Positions 35,750 to 45,017 of a DNA stretch of 64,000 bases are shown piece after piece. The translations under genes and the position numbers were made by a program. The notes beneath the pieces are model-generated. The model was not told the DNA's origin, did no database searches, and was given only the letters and a program-made list of their open reading frames with translations. The stretch is from Tenuibacillus multivorans (GTDB taxonomy: Bacteria; Bacillota; Bacilli; Bacillales; Alkalibacillaceae), in contig NZ_FNIG01000002.1 of assembly GCF_900103915.1 (NCBI RefSeq), forward strand, positions 80,608 through 144,607, read 5' to 3'. How positions within the stretch are numbered: position 1 is the first letter of the stretch; each line of letters opens with the position of its first letter.

Positions 35750-37599
35750 ATGCGAAAGTCAACTCCCTGCCGCCATTCATAACTTGTTGGATTAGATTCC
35801 GTCTGCGTTTGAGTAGCCTGGTTATGAATGGGTTTAAACTGAACCTGTACTGATGTATAGTCCTGATTCGTTAAATTGTCACTTAAAGTTGATACGAAGG
35901 GTGACGCCAATTTTTTTAGCTGATCAGGAAAAGCATGAAACACCGTCAAATCAACATGCCCATTTTGAACATGCATATCAATAATCGTTTCCTTTAAATG
36001 TGGTAATTCTAAATAAAATAACACGCGACACTGTTTCGGATGTACCGACCCATCCTCTTGTTTCTTGCCTTCAAACTCCATAAATAAATCCTGGTTTAGC
36101 CCTAATAAATCCTTAGGAAATTGAACCGTAAATGATATCCAATCTCTGTTAGGTGAATCGACCTGTGATAAATGCATGGCATGAATCATTTGATTCAGTT
36201 GTTGTAACGATTCATTTAGACCAGGAGAATTCATCTGACTTTGTACGGAATGTATTAAAGACTGTAGTGTTGGATAGTCTCGGTTCACACCCGAATCAAC
36301 CTGTGTCATTTGAATAAAGTGTTTCATCTGCTCAACACTAAAATGTTGCTGATTAGTTGAATGTTGTCCGATCATGGTTTGCCAAAAGGATAATCCTCGC
36401 TGCTCGCTCGTCGTTAGTTGACTGCTTAAAATTGAATTTAATTGGTTGAGTAACTGCTGCCCTTCTGTTGTTTGCAAAAATTGTTGGGCTTGATTCCAGC
36501 TTTGATTCGTCAGCAATGATTGTAATTGTTGAAAGGCCGACTTCATTTGATTCGGTAGCCCTTCCCCAATTCGTGACCAAGTATCTGATTGAATACCATT
36601 AATTAATAAGCTTTGTTGATGTTGATTTGGAGCTGAATGAACTAGCGTATTTAAATGTTGCATTAAAACATTTAAGCTTTGAAGCGATCTTTCTTGTAAT
36701 GGAATTTGCTGTTTTCCTAACTGTGTCATAGCATTCGTCAGATTATCAACTGTCATATTATAAGGTAAAGGTGGTAAAGAAGTTGGACTAGATGATGTTG
36801 AGAACTGAATATTATGTTGTGACGCCCAATTGGACCACGTATTAGACCATTCTTGAAAAGTCACATTCTGGAATAGTCCAGCTTTTTGCAATAACTGAAA
36901 GGTTGTGCTTGAACCACGTCCGACCTCTTTTAAAACTTGGACAACCAATGTATCTAATAGATTTTGGCTACTAACAGACTTTGAAGATAATAAATCTAAC
37001 TGTTTATTCAGTTGAATTGATTCTATAGTAGGTCTGGCTTGGTTCAACTGCGATTGGACTTGTCCAATGGTATTTGTAAAAGAAATCGGTTGATTAATGC
37101 GTTGATGAATCGCATTAAAAACGTCTTGGTTTAACGGCAGTTGACGTTGAACCATTTCCGATAGAATTTGTTGCCGATTAGGTACATGATTGTTTTTGGC
37201 TAACTGAATGAGCGATGGTACCCGTTGCGGTTGTAATGGGAGTTGCGCTTTAAGCATATCAGCTAATAGGGTTTGATTCGCCTGAGTAGACTTTTCTCCT
37301 GTCAAGTTAAGCAGCATTAGAGCCGCATCATCAAAGGAATGAACGGCCTGTTGCTGCATCACTTGTAATTGAATGGAAGGGGATGTTCCTTTAACCTGCA
37401 TTAAGTAATTTTGATTCGCTTGTAATGAGGCATCTAGTTGGGCTACCAATTGATGACCCGATAATTGTATCAACGCTTTATTCCCTGGGAAAAACTTTTT
37501 CACTTTCCCAGTAAGCAGTTGTCCATCTCGAAGGGTTAATACATTCGAGAGGCGTTGATCTTGTTTAGTTGTCGGAATCATGCGACTGATTTGTTTCAT
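35746..37599 (-). CDS. ylqG: YlqG, large FliK-like protein
   Basis: This is a 617-residue Gln/Asn/Ser-rich soluble protein with no membrane segment. The N-terminal 70 residues form a small beta-rich module (TLRDGQLLTGKVKKFFPGNKALIQL). The middle is Gln-rich helical sequence, and the last 110 residues (CRVLFYLELPHLKETIIDMHVQNG, LTVFHAFPDQLKKLASPF) resemble the C-terminal domain of hook-length control proteins. The gene position, between rnhB and ylqH, is the same as in B. subtilis. The function is unknown; its tie to the FlhB-like ylqH suggests a FliK-related job. Confidence 0.8.
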   Translation of the reverse strand: MKQISRMIPTTKQDQRLSNVLTLRDGQLLTGKVKKFFPGNKALIQLSGHQLVAQLDASLQANQNYLMQVKGTSPSIQLQVMQQQAVHSFDDAALMLLNLTGEKSTQANQTLLADMLKAQLPLQPQRVPSLIQLAKNNHVPNRQQILSEMVQRQLPLNQDVFNAIHQRINQPISFTNTIGQVQSQLNQARPTIESIQLNKQLDLLSSKSVSSQNLLDTLVVQVLKEVGRGSSTTFQLLQKAGLFQNVTFQEWSNTWSNWASQHNIQFSTSSSPTSLPPLPYNMTVDNLTNAMTQLGKQQIPLQERSLQSLNVLMQHLNTLVHSAPNQHQQSLLINGIQSDTWSRIGEGLPNQMKSAFQQLQSLLTNQSWNQAQQFLQTTEGQQLLNQLNSILSSQLTTSEQRGLSFWQTMIGQHSTNQQHFSVEQMKHFIQMTQVDSGVNRDYPTLQSLIHSVQSQMNSPGLNESLQQLNQMIHAMHLSQVDSPNRDWISFTVQFPKDLLGLNQDLFMEFEGKKQEDGSVHPKQCRVLFYLELPHLKETIIDMHVQNGHVDLTVFHAFPDQLKKLASPFVSTLSDNLTNQDYTSVQVQFKPIHNQATQTQTESNPTSYEWRQGVDFRI

Positions 37600-37614
37600 C
37601 CAACATTCACCTGC

Positions 37615-38385
37615 TTATGTATATTGACGAACGGGTTGAAAGGAACGACGATGATATGGCGTAGGACCATGTTTTCTTAAAGCGTTCAAATGTGCTTTCG
37701 TACCATATCCCACATTACGCTCAAATTGATACATCGGATAGACCTCACCAATCTCAGCCATTAATCGATCTCGTGTCACTTTTGCAATCACACTTGCTGC
37801 AGCAATCGAAATACTTTTGGCATCACCTTTTACAATTGATTGCTGCTCAATGAGTAAACTGTCAATTTTCATCGCATCAACTAACAAATAGTTTGGCTGT
37901 TGTTTTAGCGAATCAACTGCCCGTTTCATAGCGAGCTTGCTAGATTGATAAATATTATAGTAATCGATTTCCTTTGCATCTGCTTGACCAATCCCAATCG
38001 CCATGGCTTGTTTATAGATCGTCTCATAAAAATGGTCACGTTGCTCTATAGTGAGCTGCTTAGAATCATTTAAACCTGGTAAATAAAAGTCCTTCGGTAA
38101 AATAACGGCTGCTGCAACGACGGGACCAGCTAATGGGCCACGTCCAACCTCATCGACTCCCGCGATTAAATCGATTCCTGTTTCGTATAGTTCTGTTTCG
38201 ATTTTCGTCATATGAATAAATTGCTCATGTAATTGTAATGCTTTTTCTTGCTTTTGGTTATATTGTTTTAAAAGCTTTTGTACGCCTTTTCGTTCATCCG
38301 TTTTAAGCTGTTCTAACCATTTATTGGAGAATTCTTTTTGTTCAAGCTTCTTCTTTATAACCGTAATCGTTTCTTGTTTACTCAC
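37615..38385 (-). CDS. rnhB: Ribonuclease HII
   Basis: RNase HII nicks RNA in RNA-DNA hybrids and removes misincorporated ribonucleotides. The 256-residue protein has the catalytic DEVGRGPLAGPVV motif near residues 78-90, the LVDAMKID aspartate and SIAAASVIAKVTRDRLM. The N-terminal 70-residue helical extension with KLEQKEFSNKWLEQL is typical of Bacillus RNase HII. It follows rbgA, 48 bases downstream, and precedes ylqG. Confidence 0.96.
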   Translation of the reverse strand: MSKQETITVIKKKLEQKEFSNKWLEQLKTDERKGVQKLLKQYNQKQEKALQLHEQFIHMTKIETELYETGIDLIAGVDEVGRGPLAGPVVAAAVILPKDFYLPGLNDSKQLTIEQRDHFYETIYKQAMAIGIGQADAKEIDYYNIYQSSKLAMKRAVDSLKQQPNYLLVDAMKIDSLLIEQQSIVKGDAKSISIAAASVIAKVTRDRLMAEIGEVYPMYQFERNVGYGTKAHLNALRKHGPTPYHRRSFQPVRQYT

Positions 38386-38433
38386 GATATTCCCACCTAT
38401 TTTGTTTATCGGTATTTTTTCAAATTTTTATAT

Positions 38434-39282
38434 TCAATTTTTTGGCTGATCAAATGTAATGCCACCTAATTTACCGCTTCGTAAATCCTGAATAATGACA
38501 TCGGACGTTTTTTCATAATCTACGACGCCACCAGATTCTAAGCACCCTCTTTTCTTTCCGATAGTATCAAACCAAACCACGATATCCTCATCATCCAATT
38601 GCAGACCATATCTATCAACTAAAATAGCCGGATAATGCTCTTTTAAGAAGCGTAATATATAGACGGCTATATCATCTAAAGGAAGTATTTGATCTTTAAT
38701 CGAACCAATAGCTGCTAGCTTATAGCCAACTTCTTCATCTTCAAATTTAGGCCATAATATACCAGGTGTATCGAGTAATTCAAATTGCCCCTGAATTTTT
38801 ATCCATTGCTGTTGCTTCGTAACACCAGGCTTATCACCTGTTTGTGCTCGCTTTTTGTTCGCTAAGCGATTAATAAGCGTTGATTTTCCGACGTTCGGGA
38901 TGCCTAAAATCATCGCTCTTAAAGAACGAGGTTTGATGCCTTTTTCCTTTCGTTTTTCATTAATCGATTGACCCATTTGCTTGGCTTGCTTCACAATCGA
39001 TTGAATATCATGTTTTTGACTGACATCGACCGCTAATGCAGCATGTCCTTGTTGTCTAAAATAATCTAACCATTGAACAGTTAATGATTGATCAGCTAGA
39101 TCTTTTTTCATTAAGACAATCAATTTGTTCTTTTGTCCTAAGACCTCGTGAAGCATCGGATTTTGTGAGGATTGAGGTGCCCTCGCATCAACAAGTTCAA
39201 TTACGAAATCAACTAGCTTAAGTTTCTCTTGCACCTCACGTTTTGCCTTTGCCATATGCCCTGGAAACCATTGAATCGTCAT
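38434..39282 (-). CDS. rbgA: RbgA (YlqF) ribosome biogenesis GTPase
   Basis: RbgA is required for late 50S subunit assembly. It is a circularly permuted GTPase: the G4-like MKKDLAD comes first, then G1 [14 protein letters not shown] and G3 DTPGILWP. The N-terminal [14 protein letters not shown] motif carries the catalytic histidine of this family. I use the ATG at 39282 (MTIQWFPG) with AGGTGG upstream; a GTG three codons earlier is not needed. It follows the rplS terminator. 282 residues, normal. Confidence 0.95.
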   Translation of the reverse strand: MTIQWFPGHMAKAKREVQEKLKLVDFVIELVDARAPQSSQNPMLHEVLGQKNKLIVLMKKDLADQSLTVQWLDYFRQQGHAALAVDVSQKHDIQSIVKQAKQMGQSINEKRKEKGIKPRSLRAMILGIPNVGKSTLINRLANKKRAQTGDKPGVTKQQQWIKIQGQFELLDTPGILWPKFEDEEVGYKLAAIGSIKDQILPLDDIAVYILRFLKEHYPAILVDRYGLQLDDEDIVVWFDTIGKKRGCLESGGVVDYEKTSDVIIQDLRSGKLGGITFDQPKN

Positions 39283-39316
39283 GTTTTCCACCTACTTTTT
39301 TATTATGTATAGACTA

Positions 39317-39349
39317 TATAAAAAGGAGCCTGACCCACGGCCAAGCTCC
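39317..39349 (-). terminator. Terminator after rplS
   Basis: Minus-strand RNA pairs GGAGCTTGGCC with GGTCAGGCTCC (39325-39349) using two G-U pairs that exist only in this strand, then TTTTTATATA. It ends the rpsP-rplS operon. Confidence 0.85.
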
Positions 39350-39364
39350 CCTCTTATTTTTTCA

Positions 39365-39709
39365 TTAACGAATTTCTTTAATTCTCGCAGCTTTACCACG
39401 TAAATGACGTAAGTAGTAAAGTTTAGCACGGCGTACTTTACCACGACGAGATACTTCAATCTTATCAACTCGTGGAGAATGTACAGGGAATGTACGTTCA
39501 ATACCTACACCATATGATACCTTACGTACAGTGAAAGTTTCGCTAATGCCGCCACCACGACGTTTGATGACAACACCTTCGAATACCTGAATACGCTCAC
39601 GGTTACCTTCAACAACTTTAACGTGAACTTTTACCGTATCACCTGCGCTAAATTCAGGTAAATCAGTACGTAATTGATCTTCTGTAACCTGCTTTAGAAG
39701 TTCTTGCAT
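39365..39709 (-). CDS. rplS: 50S ribosomal protein L19
   Basis: L19 sits at the interface of the ribosomal subunits. The start at 39709 ([14 protein letters not shown]) follows AAGGAG at 8 bases and agrees with the family, unlike a longer reading with six more residues. The 114 residues contain [18 protein letters not shown] and [15 protein letters not shown], and end in [12 protein letters not shown]. It is the last gene of the rpsP operon, with its own promoter and probable leader. Confidence 0.97.
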   Translation of the reverse strand: MQELLKQVTEDQLRTDLPEFSAGDTVKVHVKVVEGNRERIQVFEGVVIKRRGGGISETFTVRKVSYGVGIERTFPVHSPRVDKIEVSRRGKVRRAKLYYLRHLRGKAARIKEIR

Positions 39710-39788
39710 CTTATTCACTCCTTCCAACTAATGCTCTTGTATCACGCACAGCGGAACATCGTTTTCAGCTTAACCTACATATAAGCAC
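39710..39788 (-). ncRNA. Putative L19 (rplS) leader
   Basis: The 79 bases before the rplS start contain AGGTTAAGCTGAAAACGATG, then TTCCGCTGTGCGTGATACAA, and AGAGC, which I associate with the Bacillota L19 leader family. AGC...GAAAAC and GTTCCGCT can form an imperfect hairpin around GAT. A covariance search with the L19_leader model would settle it. L19 leaders are thought to give autogenous control. Confidence 0.5.
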
Positions 39789-39794
39789 TCAATT

Positions 39795-39823
39795 AATATA
39801 CCATAATCAACCCTCTGTTGCAA
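39795..39823 (-). promoter_or_regulatory. Internal promoter for rplS
   Basis: On the minus strand TTGCAA (39818-39823, inside the 3' end of trmD) and TATATT (39795-39800) are 17 bases apart. It would start the putative L19 leader. Confidence 0.6.
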
Positions 39824-40559
39824 CATCATGATTAACTTTTATGTCTTCAAGCATTTGTTGTTGTTCATCACTTAACGTTATTTGTTCCAATAAATCTGGT
39901 CGTCTGATATAAGTCCGTTTTAAAGATTGATAGGTCCGCCAATCTTCAATCTTTTGATGATTTCCCGATGTTAATACCTCGGGAACCGTCATATCACGAA
40001 AATTATGGGGTCGCGTATAATGCGGGTGTTCGAGCAATTGATTGGAGAATGAGTCATGGGCTGCTGAATCTTGATTGCCTAATACATCGGACTGCAAGCG
40101 TACAATACTATCGGTCACAACCATAGCACCGAGTTCGCCACCCGTTAAAACATAATCCCCAATTGAGATCTCATCGGTAACGAGATGTTCTCTGATTCGT
40201 TCATCATAGCCTTCGTAATGGCCGCAAATCAAAATGAGATGATCCTCCTGAGCCAATTCTTCAGCTTTTCGCTGATTAAACGTTTCACCTTGAGGACACA
40301 TTAAAATAATACGAGGTTTTGATTCATCTTGTTGTACTAAGTCATCAACAGCATCAAAAATCGGCTGTGGTTTTAAAACCATACCGGCACCACCGCCATA
40401 CGGATAATCATCCACTTTACGATGTTTATCGATTGTATAATCGCGAAAGTCCACGAGGTTATATTTGAAAGCGCCTACTTCTTGAGCTCGTTTTAAAATA
40501 GATGATTCAAAAACACCTGTAAACATATCAGGAAATAACGTCAAAATATCGACCTTCAT
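39807..40559 (-). CDS. trmD: tRNA (guanine-N1)-methyltransferase TrmD
   Basis: TrmD makes m1G37 in tRNAs that read CNN codons and prevents frameshifting. The 250-residue protein has the SPOUT knot with [16 protein letters not shown], and [21 protein letters not shown] at the start. I place the start at the ATG at 40559, which overlaps the rimM stop by one base (TGATG). An in-frame TTG one codon upstream is unlikely. It lies in the usual rimM-trmD-rplS order. Confidence 0.96.
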   Translation of the reverse strand: MKVDILTLFPDMFTGVFESSILKRAQEVGAFKYNLVDFRDYTIDKHRKVDDYPYGGGAGMVLKPQPIFDAVDDLVQQDESKPRIILMCPQGETFNQRKAEELAQEDHLILICGHYEGYDERIREHLVTDEISIGDYVLTGGELGAMVVTDSIVRLQSDVLGNQDSAAHDSFSNQLLEHPHYTRPHNFRDMTVPEVLTSGNHQKIEDWRTYQSLKRTYIRRPDLLEQITLSDEQQQMLEDIKVNHDVATEG

Positions 40560-41077
40560 CAATCTAGCAACCCTTCCATCTCTTCGATTATGACCTGTTT
40601 ATTCTCAACATCCACCTTTTTAACAACGGAATCGATATACGGAATTAAAGCATCACTTAAGCCTTTACGTTCTACAACCCAAACGTCGTTAGCCCCTGGC
40701 TGTAAAATTTCTTTAATCGTTCCAACGAAGTCTCCATCGTCTTTATAAACCTCACAACCGATAATTTCATAGTAGTAAAATTCCCCTTCGTTAAGCTCAT
40801 GTAGTTCCGATTCAGGGATTTTTAATACCCCACCTTTAAAATGTTCAACATCATCGATGGTCTCAAATGATTCAAATGTTAATAGGTCAAATTGTTTATG
40901 TTTTCGGTGAGATTTCACGATCAACTCCTGAGGGTCTATCGCCTGATCATCCGCAAAAAAGTATAACAAATTACCAGGTGCAAACCGTTCATCAAAATCA
41001 GTAATCGGAATGACTCTGACTTCACCTTTTACACCATGAGTATTGACAATTTTACCGACATTAAAAAAACGTTGCAT
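40559..41077 (-). CDS. rimM: RimM 16S rRNA processing factor
   Basis: RimM assists maturation of the 30S head domain around protein S19. The 172-residue protein has the N-terminal RimM domain ([23 protein letters not shown]) and the C-terminal PRC-barrel ([49 protein letters not shown]). The length is normal. It lies between ylqD and trmD and overlaps trmD by one base. Confidence 0.96.
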   Translation of the reverse strand: MQRFFNVGKIVNTHGVKGEVRVIPITDFDERFAPGNLLYFFADDQAIDPQELIVKSHRKHKQFDLLTFESFETIDDVEHFKGGVLKIPESELHELNEGEFYYYEIIGCEVYKDDGDFVGTIKEILQPGANDVWVVERKGLSDALIPYIDSVVKKVDVENKQVIIEEMEGLLD

Positions 41078-41088
41078 CCTATTTCACC

Positions 41089-41475
41089 CTAATTTATATC
41101 TATAATTTTTCCATCTTTTATCGTAATCGAGCGCTCGCCCGAAATCGTTTGCCAATCATCCCCGATGTCGACTTCAACGATTTCATCAACTTCCCCTTCA
41201 ATGATTTCACTACCATTTGGAATGTCATCTAATTGCTGCAGTTGATATTCGTACCAATCAACCTGTTGTTTTCGTTTATTTTCTTCAATCGCAAATCGCT
41301 CTTCTACCTTCGATTGATTGAATCGCTTTTGATAGATCATCTTCTTTTTTTCAAATTGAAGTTGTTCGAGCTCCTTTTTAGTCTGTCCAATTTTTTGCTG
41401 AAATTTCGACTTCAGGTTATCTCGACTTTGATCGGTTACGATTTGTTTAACGGTAGTCTTCCGAACTATCTTCAT
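41089..41475 (-). CDS. ylqD: YlqD family protein
   Basis: This is a 128-residue protein of the YlqD family, conserved at this position in Bacillus but of unknown function. A charged coiled-coil helix (about 20-85, KKELEQLQFEKKKMIYQKRFNQ) is followed by a small acidic C-terminal beta domain (GSEIIEGEVDEIVEVDIGDDW). I start it at ATG 41475 with AGGTGAG upstream. It lies between the KH protein and rimM. Its place in the operon hints at a ribosome-linked role, no more. Confidence 0.8.
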   Translation of the reverse strand: MKIVRKTTVKQIVTDQSRDNLKSKFQQKIGQTKKELEQLQFEKKKMIYQKRFNQSKVEERFAIEENKRKQQVDWYEYQLQQLDDIPNGSEIIEGEVDEIVEVDIGDDWQTISGERSITIKDGKIIDIN

Positions 41476-41547
41476 TTCTCTCACCTTAAAAGTCCGTCAT
41501 AAAAGATTTTAAATGTTAAAAATGGGAAAGGTTACCCCTCTCCCATT

Positions 41548-41775
41548 CTACATAATATCAACAAATATTTTCTTATTAATATCAGATCCTGCGGCATGAA
41601 CGACCGTACGAATCGCTTTAGCAATTCGACCGTTCTTACCGATTACTTTGCCAACATCATTCTCATTGACCGTCAGATGATAACGAATTTTTTCATCGGT
41701 TTCTTCAACCGAGACGTTAACCTCTTCAGGATAATCAACGAGTGGTTGTACAATTGTTTCTATTAAGGCTTTCAT
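41548..41775 (-). CDS. khpA: KH-domain RNA-binding protein KhpA (YlqC)
   Basis: This is a 75-residue single KH domain with the GKNGRIAKAIRTVV motif (as VGKVIGKNGRIAKAIRTVV). The family binds RNA and in streptococci works with KhpB in cell elongation. It is encoded directly after rpsP, as across Bacillota, within the rpsP-ylqC-ylqD-rimM-trmD-rplS operon. B. subtilis calls it ylqC. Confident family call. Confidence 0.93.
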   Translation of the reverse strand: MKALIETIVQPLVDYPEEVNVSVEETDEKIRYHLTVNENDVGKVIGKNGRIAKAIRTVVHAAGSDINKKIFVDIM

Positions 41776-41792
41776 GATATCACTAACCTTTA

Positions 41793-42062
41793 CTATTTAG
41801 CTTTTGAATCGTGAAATTTCTTCATGATGCCTTCTTTTGAGAATAGGTTGCGAACTGTATCGCTAGGCTTAGCACCTTTTGTTAACCAGTCTAATGCTTT
41901 ATCTTCATCAATTGAAACTTCTGGCGTTTCACTTAATGGATTATATGTGCCAATTTGTTCAATAATACGTCCATTACGAGGAGAACGTGAATCAGCAACA
42001 ACTAAACGGTAAAATGGTTTTCTTTTAGAACCCATTCTTTTCATACGAATTTTTACTGCCAT
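41793..42062 (-). CDS. rpsP: 30S ribosomal protein S16
   Basis: S16 is an early-assembling 30S protein. The 89 residues begin [20 protein letters not shown] and include [14 protein letters not shown] and [15 protein letters not shown]. It has a strong promoter of its own and leads the operon. The ATG follows GGAGGTG. Confidence 0.97.
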   Translation of the reverse strand: MAVKIRMKRMGSKRKPFYRLVVADSRSPRNGRIIEQIGTYNPLSETPEVSIDEDKALDWLTKGAKPSDTVRNLFSKEGIMKKFHDSKAK

Positions 42063-42101
42063 GTTTTACACCTCCATCAAAATTCCTTCTCACAAGATAA
42101 A

Positions 42102-42130
42102 ATTCTAACAGAGTTCAAAAGGTGTGTAAA
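42102..42130 (-). promoter_or_regulatory. Sigma-A promoter of the rpsP operon
   Basis: On the minus strand TTTACA (42125-42130) and TAGAAT (42102-42107) are separated by 17 bases, about 40 bases upstream of the rpsP ATG. Its strength suits a ribosomal protein operon. Confidence 0.75.
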
Positions 42131-42214
42131 GTATTTTTCCATTACATGAATAGATTTTTTTAATATTCCATAATGTATGACGCTCCGTGCTCTTATTTTC
42201 TAATAGCTATCATC

Positions 42215-42246
42215 AAAGCGCTTCTCCTATCACGGAAAAGCACTTT
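42215..42246 (-). other. Hairpin without U-tract between ffh and rpsP
   Basis: A 13-bp stem with a 6-base loop: AAAGTGCTTTTCC pairs with GGAGAAGCGCTTT in the minus-strand RNA using two G-U pairs, whereas the plus-strand RNA would have two A-C mismatches. The downstream bases are not U-rich. It starts 51 bases after the ffh stop. It may protect or process the ffh mRNA 3' end, or act as a weak terminator; unresolved. Confidence 0.5.
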
Positions 42247-42297
42247 ATCATTATTTTAGAAGTTTTTAATGCCTTGTTTCAGATCAAGAGTATTCCA

Positions 42298-43641
42298 TTA
42301 CATGAACGGTAAATTTAATCCGCCTTTTTTCTTGCCTTTTTTGCCGCCCATCATTTGCTTCATCATTTTCTTCATTTCATTGAATTGTTTTAGTAAACGG
42401 TTTACTTGAGCGACTGAGGTACCGGATCCTTTCGCAATCCGTTTTTTACGACTTGCGTTCATGATATTAGGATCGACTCTTTCTTCCTTAGTCATCGATT
42501 GAATAATCGCCTCGACATGGTCAATTTGTTTTTCGTCGAGCTGCATGTTTTTCATGCCTTTCATCTTGTTCGCACCTGGCATCATGTTCATAATCTCATC
42601 TAGTGGTCCCATATTACGAACCTGACTCATTTGCTCTAAGAAGTCTTCAAAGGTAAAGGACATATCACGCATTTTTTGTTCCATCTCTTTAGCTTTCTTC
42701 TCATCAACCTGTGTCTCTGCTTTTTCAATTAAGCTAAGAACATCTCCCATACCGAGAATACGTGATGCCATACGATCAGGGTGGAACGCTTCTAACTGAT
42801 CGAGTTTTTCTCCCATACCCGCAAATTTAATCGGCTTACCTGTAACAGCTTTTATCGAGAGGGCTGCACCCCCACGAGTATCACCATCAAGCTTGGTTAA
42901 AACAACACCAGAAATATCAAGCTGATCATCGAAGCTTTCAGCTACGTTAACTGCGTCTTGACCTGTCATCGCATCGACAACTAAGAAAATCTCATCTGGG
43001 TTAACGGTATCTTTTATTTGTTGTAGTTCATCCATTAACCCCTCATCTACATGCAAACGCCCAGCCGTATCGATAATAACGTAATCACGATGGTCTTCTT
43101 TAGCTTGTTCAATCGCCTGTTTAGCAATATCAACAGGATTAGCATCCGTTCCCTGTGAAAAAACAGGCATATCTAGCTGTTTACCAAGCGTTTCTAATTG
43201 ATTAATCGCAGCTGGACGATAGACGTCTGCAGCTACTAGCATTGGATTTCGATTATAATTTTTTCTTAAATTGTTAGCCAGTTTACCAGTTGTCGTCGTC
43301 TTACCTGCCCCCTGTAAACCGACCATCATAATAACCGTTGGTGGCTTGTTCGCAACAGCAATTTTACTTTGTTCGCCACCCATTAAATCGGTTAACTCTT
43401 CTTTAACCACTTTAATGACTTGTTGTCCAGGGTTTAATCCTTCTAAAACATCCTGGCCAATGGCTCTTTCTTTGATTCTCTTAATTAAATCTTTTACGAC
43501 TTTAAAGTTAACATCGGCTTCGAGTAAAGCTAAGCGCACTTCACGCGTCATCTCTTTAACATCTTGTTCGGATACTTTACCCTTACCGGTTATTTTCTTG
43601 ATCGTACCTTGTAATCGGTCGGCTAATCCTTCAAATGCCAT
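42298..43641 (-). CDS. ffh: Ffh, signal recognition particle protein
   Basis: Ffh with the small SRP RNA targets nascent membrane proteins. The 447 residues have the N domain, the G domain (VGLQGAGKTTTTGKLA, DVYRPAAINQL, VIIDTAGRLHVDEGLM, TKLDGDTRGG) and a Met-rich M domain (about 300-447) ending in a Lys/Gly/Met-rich tail. It is 12 bases after ylxM. Its receptor FtsY is encoded two genes upstream. Confidence 0.97.
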   Translation of the reverse strand: MAFEGLADRLQGTIKKITGKGKVSEQDVKEMTREVRLALLEADVNFKVVKDLIKRIKERAIGQDVLEGLNPGQQVIKVVKEELTDLMGGEQSKIAVANKPPTVIMMVGLQGAGKTTTTGKLANNLRKNYNRNPMLVAADVYRPAAINQLETLGKQLDMPVFSQGTDANPVDIAKQAIEQAKEDHRDYVIIDTAGRLHVDEGLMDELQQIKDTVNPDEIFLVVDAMTGQDAVNVAESFDDQLDISGVVLTKLDGDTRGGAALSIKAVTGKPIKFAGMGEKLDQLEAFHPDRMASRILGMGDVLSLIEKAETQVDEKKAKEMEQKMRDMSFTFEDFLEQMSQVRNMGPLDEIMNMMPGANKMKGMKNMQLDEKQIDHVEAIIQSMTKEERVDPNIMNASRKKRIAKGSGTSVAQVNRLLKQFNEMKKMMKQMMGGKKGKKKGGLNLPFM

Positions 43642-43653
43642 ATGACCGGCCTC

Positions 43654-43980
43654 CTAATCTAGGTTTTCCAGTTGATCTATCAAATGTTTAACTTGATTGA
43701 AATCTTTTTGAGCTATGGCGTCCTTCATCTCCTGGATCACGTTGCTTTGCTTTTGATAGCGTCTATATAATCTTAATTTGTCTTCATATTCTTCTAACAT
43801 AGCCTCTGTACGTTTAATATTATCATAAACTGCTTGTCGACTTACATCATAAGTTTCCGAAATCTCGCCAAGGGAATAATCTTCCAGATAATATAATTCC
43901 ATATAATTTTTTTGTTTCGGAGTGAGTAGCTCTTGATAGAAATCGAACAGATAATTAATACGTGTGGTTTTTTCTAACAC
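43654..43980 (-). CDS. ylxM: YlxM, helix-turn-helix SRP-associated protein
   Basis: This 108-residue protein of the YlxM/p13 family has a sigma-70 region 4-like helix-turn-helix ([38 protein letters not shown]). In other Bacillota it modulates SRP function. The start is GTG, 7 bases after GAGGAGG. It lies between ftsY and ffh, the usual place. Confidence 0.92.
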   Translation of the reverse strand: MLEKTTRINYLFDFYQELLTPKQKNYMELYYLEDYSLGEISETYDVSRQAVYDNIKRTEAMLEEYEDKLRLYRRYQKQSNVIQEMKDAIAQKDFNQVKHLIDQLENLD

Positions 43981-43996
43981 AAGCAGCCCTCCTCAA

Positions 43997-44992
43997 TTAT
44001 TCATGTGAATCATTTTTGATTAAATCACCAAATAAGCCATATACGAATTGATGCGCGTCAAAAGGTTGCAAATCTTCCACTTGCTCACCTAATCCGACAA
44101 ATTTAACTGGGATATCTAATTCATGGCGAATCGCTAGTACGATACCGCCTCGTGCTGTCCCATCCAGTTTCGTTAACACAATACCCGAGACATCTGTCGC
44201 ATCCTTAAACGTTTTCGCCTGGCTTAACGCATTTTGACCTGTTGTCGCATCTAATACAAGTAATGTTTCATGCGGAGCACCATCAATTTCGCGTGAGATG
44301 ACCTTTTTAACCTTTGCCAATTCATTCATTAAATTAACCTTGTTTTGTAAACGTCCAGCTGTATCACAAATTAAGACATCGACATCACGTGATTTAGCAG
44401 CCTGAATCCCATCATAAATGACAGCGGCTGGGTCACTGCCTTCATTGTGTTTTATCACGTCAATACCTGTTCGCTCGCCCCAAACGTCCAATTGATCAAT
44501 CGCACCTGCGCGAAATGTATCGCCAGCAGCTAGTAAGACCGATTTTCCTTCTTGCTTTAAACGATGGGCAAGCTTTCCAATCGTAGTTGTTTTTCCAACT
44601 CCGTTTACCCCGACGGTTAAAATAACAGATAAACCATCCTCATTTAAATTAAGGGTCTCTATCGATTCATCATCGTCATCATAATAGATATCAACAAGCT
44701 TCTCGGAAATCACTTCTTTAACCGCTTCAGGCTCTTGAATATTACGTCTTTTCACTTCCATTTCCAATTCTTCAATAAGTGTCATAACTGTTTCGACACC
44801 TACATCAGCTGAAATTAAAACTTCCTCTAAGTCTTCAAAAAATTCTTCATCAACTTTACGATAACGTGCAACTAAATCATTCACTTTTGAAGTAAATGAA
44901 TCACGTGTTTTGGACATACCATCTTTAAATTTATCGGTTACTTGATCGGTTTGGTTACTAATTTTATCTTTTAACTTTTGAAAAAAACCCAT
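43997..44992 (-). CDS. ftsY: FtsY, SRP receptor GTPase
   Basis: FtsY is the membrane-associated receptor for SRP. The NG domain has GVNGVGKTTTIGKLAHRL, DTFRAGAIDQL, ICDTAGRLQNK and TKLDGTARGG. I start at ATG 44992 (MGFFQKLKDKIS), which fits the family; its ribosome binding site AAGGA is a little far (12 bases). 331 residues, without the long acidic A domain of proteobacteria. It follows smc by a few bases. Confidence 0.95.
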   Translation of the reverse strand: MGFFQKLKDKISNQTDQVTDKFKDGMSKTRDSFTSKVNDLVARYRKVDEEFFEDLEEVLISADVGVETVMTLIEELEMEVKRRNIQEPEAVKEVISEKLVDIYYDDDDESIETLNLNEDGLSVILTVGVNGVGKTTTIGKLAHRLKQEGKSVLLAAGDTFRAGAIDQLDVWGERTGIDVIKHNEGSDPAAVIYDGIQAAKSRDVDVLICDTAGRLQNKVNLMNELAKVKKVISREIDGAPHETLLVLDATTGQNALSQAKTFKDATDVSGIVLTKLDGTARGGIVLAIRHELDIPVKFVGLGEQVEDLQPFDAHQFVYGLFGDLIKNDSHE

Positions 44993-45017
44993 AAAACTGA
45001 CTCTTCCTTTCAATCAT

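Noticed and set aside
36353-36580. 75-codon frame inside ylqG
   Set aside because: An alternative frame of Gln-rich ylqG sequence; no ribosome binding site or family resemblance.
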